This document shows, in pieces, positions 5,663-6,958 of a DNA stretch of 6,958 nucleotides. Where the stretch lies: NCBI GenBank assembly GCA_035464115.1, contig DATHSN010000030.1, positions 1-6,958 of the forward strand. Direction: 5' to 3'. Below the pieces are notes generated by a model that was given only the letters and a program-made list of their open reading frames with translations, searched no databases and was not told the origin of the DNA. Position 1 is the stretch's first letter; each line of letters starts with the position of its first letter. The position numbers and the translations under genes were made by a program. Origin of the DNA: DATHSN01 sp035464115. Its GTDB lineage: Bacteria > Actinomycetota > Acidimicrobiia > Acidimicrobiales > SKKL01.

Positions 5663-6958
5663 ATGTCCGACGACACCGCCTCCGGTGCCACCCCACCCCG
5701 GGATCGCCCGGCCGACGACGCTGAGTCGCCCGCCGACCGGCGCCGCACCGACACCTCCGAGCCCACCGGATCCACGGCCGACGGCCGCGGGTCGGCACCG
5801 GGCGGCGAGCGCAGCGGGTCCGACACCGCGGGCGACGGGGCTGTCGACCCCAACCGCCCCCGCCGCCGACGCGGCTCGCGGGGCGGTCGCAACCGCTCGC
5901 GCTCGGCGGGGAGCCGTCCCGACGAGAGCTCGGCCGGCGACCGCACGACTGGCGACCGCACGACCGGCGACCGCGCAGGCGGCGAGTCCGATGCGTCGCG
6001 CCCGACCGAGCCCGCCGACGCCTCCGCTGGACGCGACGACGGGGGGCGCGATGGCGCCGCTGCCGATGCGGCGGCGCGCCGTCCCCGCATCGGCGACACC
6101 CGCCCCGCGCCGGCCCCCTCGTCGTCGGGCGGGCGCGCCACCGCGGCCGACCGGAGCGTCGAGGGCGCCGATGGTGGGGGCGCGGGCAGCGGGTCGAGCG
6201 CCCGTCGCCGCCGTCGCCGCGGCGGCCGGGGGCGCAGCAGTGGGGGATCAGGCAGCACCAACGGTGGTGGCGGCCGGACCTCGGCGTCGTCACCGGTCGA
6301 GGCGGTCCTCGGCGACGACGACCCCATCGAGCTCGACGACGCCACGCTGAAGCGACGCCGGGGTCGTGAGCGCAAGGGTCGCCCGGTGGGGCGCTACCTC
6401 ATGGCGGTGAGCGTGCGCCCCGAGGCCACCCAGATCGCCGTGCTCGAGGGCCGCAACCTCATCGAGCACCACGTGTCGCGGCCCTCCGACGACGACACCC
6501 AGATCCACGGCAACATCTACCTCGGCCGGGTCCAGAACGTCCTGCCCGGCATGGAGGCGGCGTTCATCGACATCGGCACGCCGAAGAACGCGGTGCTCTA
6601 CCGGGGCGACGTGCACTTCGACCCCGACGACGTCGACTCCTCGGGCGGCCAGCCCCGCATCGAAGACGTGCTCAAGGCCCGCCAGAGCATCATCTGCCAG
6701 GTCACCAAGAACCCGATCGCCCACAAGGGGGCCCGCCTCACCCAGGAGGTCTCCCTCCCCGGGCGCTTCGTGGTCCTGGTCCCCAACTCGAGCACCTACG
6801 GCATCTCCAAGCGCCTTCCCGACAACGAGCGCAAGCGCCTGCGGTCCATCCTCGACCGGGTCAAGCCCGACACCCACGGCATCATCGTGCGCACCGCCGC
6901 CGAGAACGTCACCGCCGAGGAGATCGAGCGCGACGTCGCCCGGCTGGTGTCGCAGTGG
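5663..6958 (+). CDS. rne: Ribonuclease E/G with long disordered arginine-rich N-terminal extension, 3' end missing
   Basis: RNase E/G is a single-strand endoribonuclease for mRNA decay and for rRNA and tRNA processing. The frame is open to the window edge; 432 residues are visible. Residues 1-246 are a low-complexity Asp/Arg/Gly/Ser/Ala/Pro extension with arginine blocks at 65-80 (RPRRRRGSRGGRNRSR) and 181-191 (RRRRRRGGRGR). The conserved core starts near Met247. The S1 RNA-binding domain begins about 281 (GNIYLGRV at 283-290, GMEAAFIDIG at 296-305), and the segment GARLTQEVSLPGR follows at 356-368. VRT at 409-411 places Arg410 and Thr411 where E. coli RNase E has its 5'-phosphate sensor (Arg169, Thr170). 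The catalytic aspartates and the zinc-link cysteines should lie past the window edge. The start is ATG 5663, 15 bases after DUF2344, with a good ribosome-binding site. N-terminal extensions are usual for actinobacterial RNase E. Whether to call it E or G cannot be settled without the C-terminus. Confidence 0.92.
   Translation, partial: MSDDTASGATPPRDRPADDAESPADRRRTDTSEPTGSTADGRGSAPGGERSGSDTAGDGAVDPNRPRRRRGSRGGRNRSRSAGSRPDESSAGDRTTGDRTTGDRAGGESDASRPTEPADASAGRDDGGRDGAAADAAARRPRIGDTRPAPAPSSSGGRATAADRSVEGADGGGAGSGSSARRRRRRGGRGRSSGGSGSTNGGGGRTSASSPVEAVLGDDDPIELDDATLKRRRGRERKGRPVGRYLMAVSVRPEATQIAVLEGRNLIEHHVSRPSDDDTQIHGNIYLGRVQNVLPGMEAAFIDIGTPKNAVLYRGDVHFDPDDVDSSGGQPRIEDVLKARQSIICQVTKNPIAHKGARLTQEVSLPGRFVVLVPNSSTYGISKRLPDNERKRLRSILDRVKPDTHGIIVRTAAENVTAEEIERDVARLVSQW
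5936..5974 (+). repeat. 15-bp in-frame tandem repeat encoding Gly-Asp-Arg-Thr-Thr
   Basis: GGCGACCGCACGACY occurs twice in a row (5936-5950, 5951-5965; only the last base differs), followed by a partial third copy, GGCGACCGC (5966-5974). It encodes GDRTT-GDRTT-GDR at residues 92-104 of the RNase E extension. The near-identical copies suggest recent slippage or unequal exchange. Because the unit is a multiple of three, copy number can change without breaking the frame. Confidence 0.85.

Noticed and set aside
5644..5724. 26-codon ORF starting at ATG 5644 with an ATGA overlap on the DUF2344 stop
   Set aside because: The ATGA overlap looks attractive, but the peptide is Arg/Pro-rich and fully inside the RNase E start region in another frame. 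The ribosome-binding site at 5648-5654 falls after this ATG and serves ATG 5663 instead.
5163..6350. Sense-strand open frame (395 codons) in another frame across the DUF2344/RNase E junction
   Set aside because: It is Pro/Ala/Arg/Ser-rich, with frameshifted versions of both neighbours and no domain. The true RNase E frame has a ribosome-binding site and leads into a conserved S1 domain.
5104..6375. Antisense open frame (423 codons) across DUF2344 and the RNase E extension
   Set aside because: It is Arg/Pro/Ser low complexity that mirrors the sense codons, spans a real gene junction, and has no convincing start signals.
6401..6403. Alternative RNase E start at ATG 6401, giving a short RNase G-like protein
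   Set aside because: No good ribosome-binding site precedes it, and the frame upstream is open with biased composition back to a well-placed ATG. Actinobacterial RNase E usually has an N-terminal extension.

Overview
The window is a gene-dense, very GC-rich stretch with G or C at nearly every third codon position. All genes are on the + strand. The gene order is class B penicillin-binding protein 2, RodA, an uncharacterised B12-binding-like radical SAM protein, its DUF2344 partner, then RNase E/G. That order, a leaderless-looking promoter, and an RNase E with a long arginine-rich N-terminal extension point to an actinobacterium. The class Acidimicrobiia (Iamia/Ilumatobacter-like) is my best guess. 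This assignment is inferred from gene order and protein style, not from a database search.

Bases 1-2890 hold the end of a cell-elongation operon. The PBP2 transpeptidase (mrdA) enters already in progress from the left edge, and its stop overlaps the start of rodA by one base. Together they form the SEDS-bPBP pair that polymerises and crosslinks lateral-wall peptidoglycan. mreB, mreC and mreD would be expected just upstream, outside the window.

Bases 2891-2975 are the only real intergenic gap. It holds two small dyads and a -10-like TAGGCT whose spacing would place the transcript start at or next to the following ATG. A second transcription unit may therefore begin here.

Bases 2976-6958 hold a radical SAM protein of the TIGR03960 type, a separate DUF2344 (TIGR03936, 'radical SAM-linked') protein joined by a GTGA overlap, and 15 bases later the start of an RNase E/G gene that runs off the right edge. 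The radical SAM pair has no established function that I know of. Its tight coupling to an RNA-processing enzyme suggests a role in RNA or ribosome metabolism. The RNase E gene has a 246-residue disordered N-terminal extension with two arginine-rich blocks and no lysine or aromatic residue before the segment that joins the catalytic core.

I saw no tRNA, rRNA, CRISPR array, insertion sequence or phage gene. The window reads as conserved housekeeping chromosome. The least understood part is the radical SAM/DUF2344 pair.
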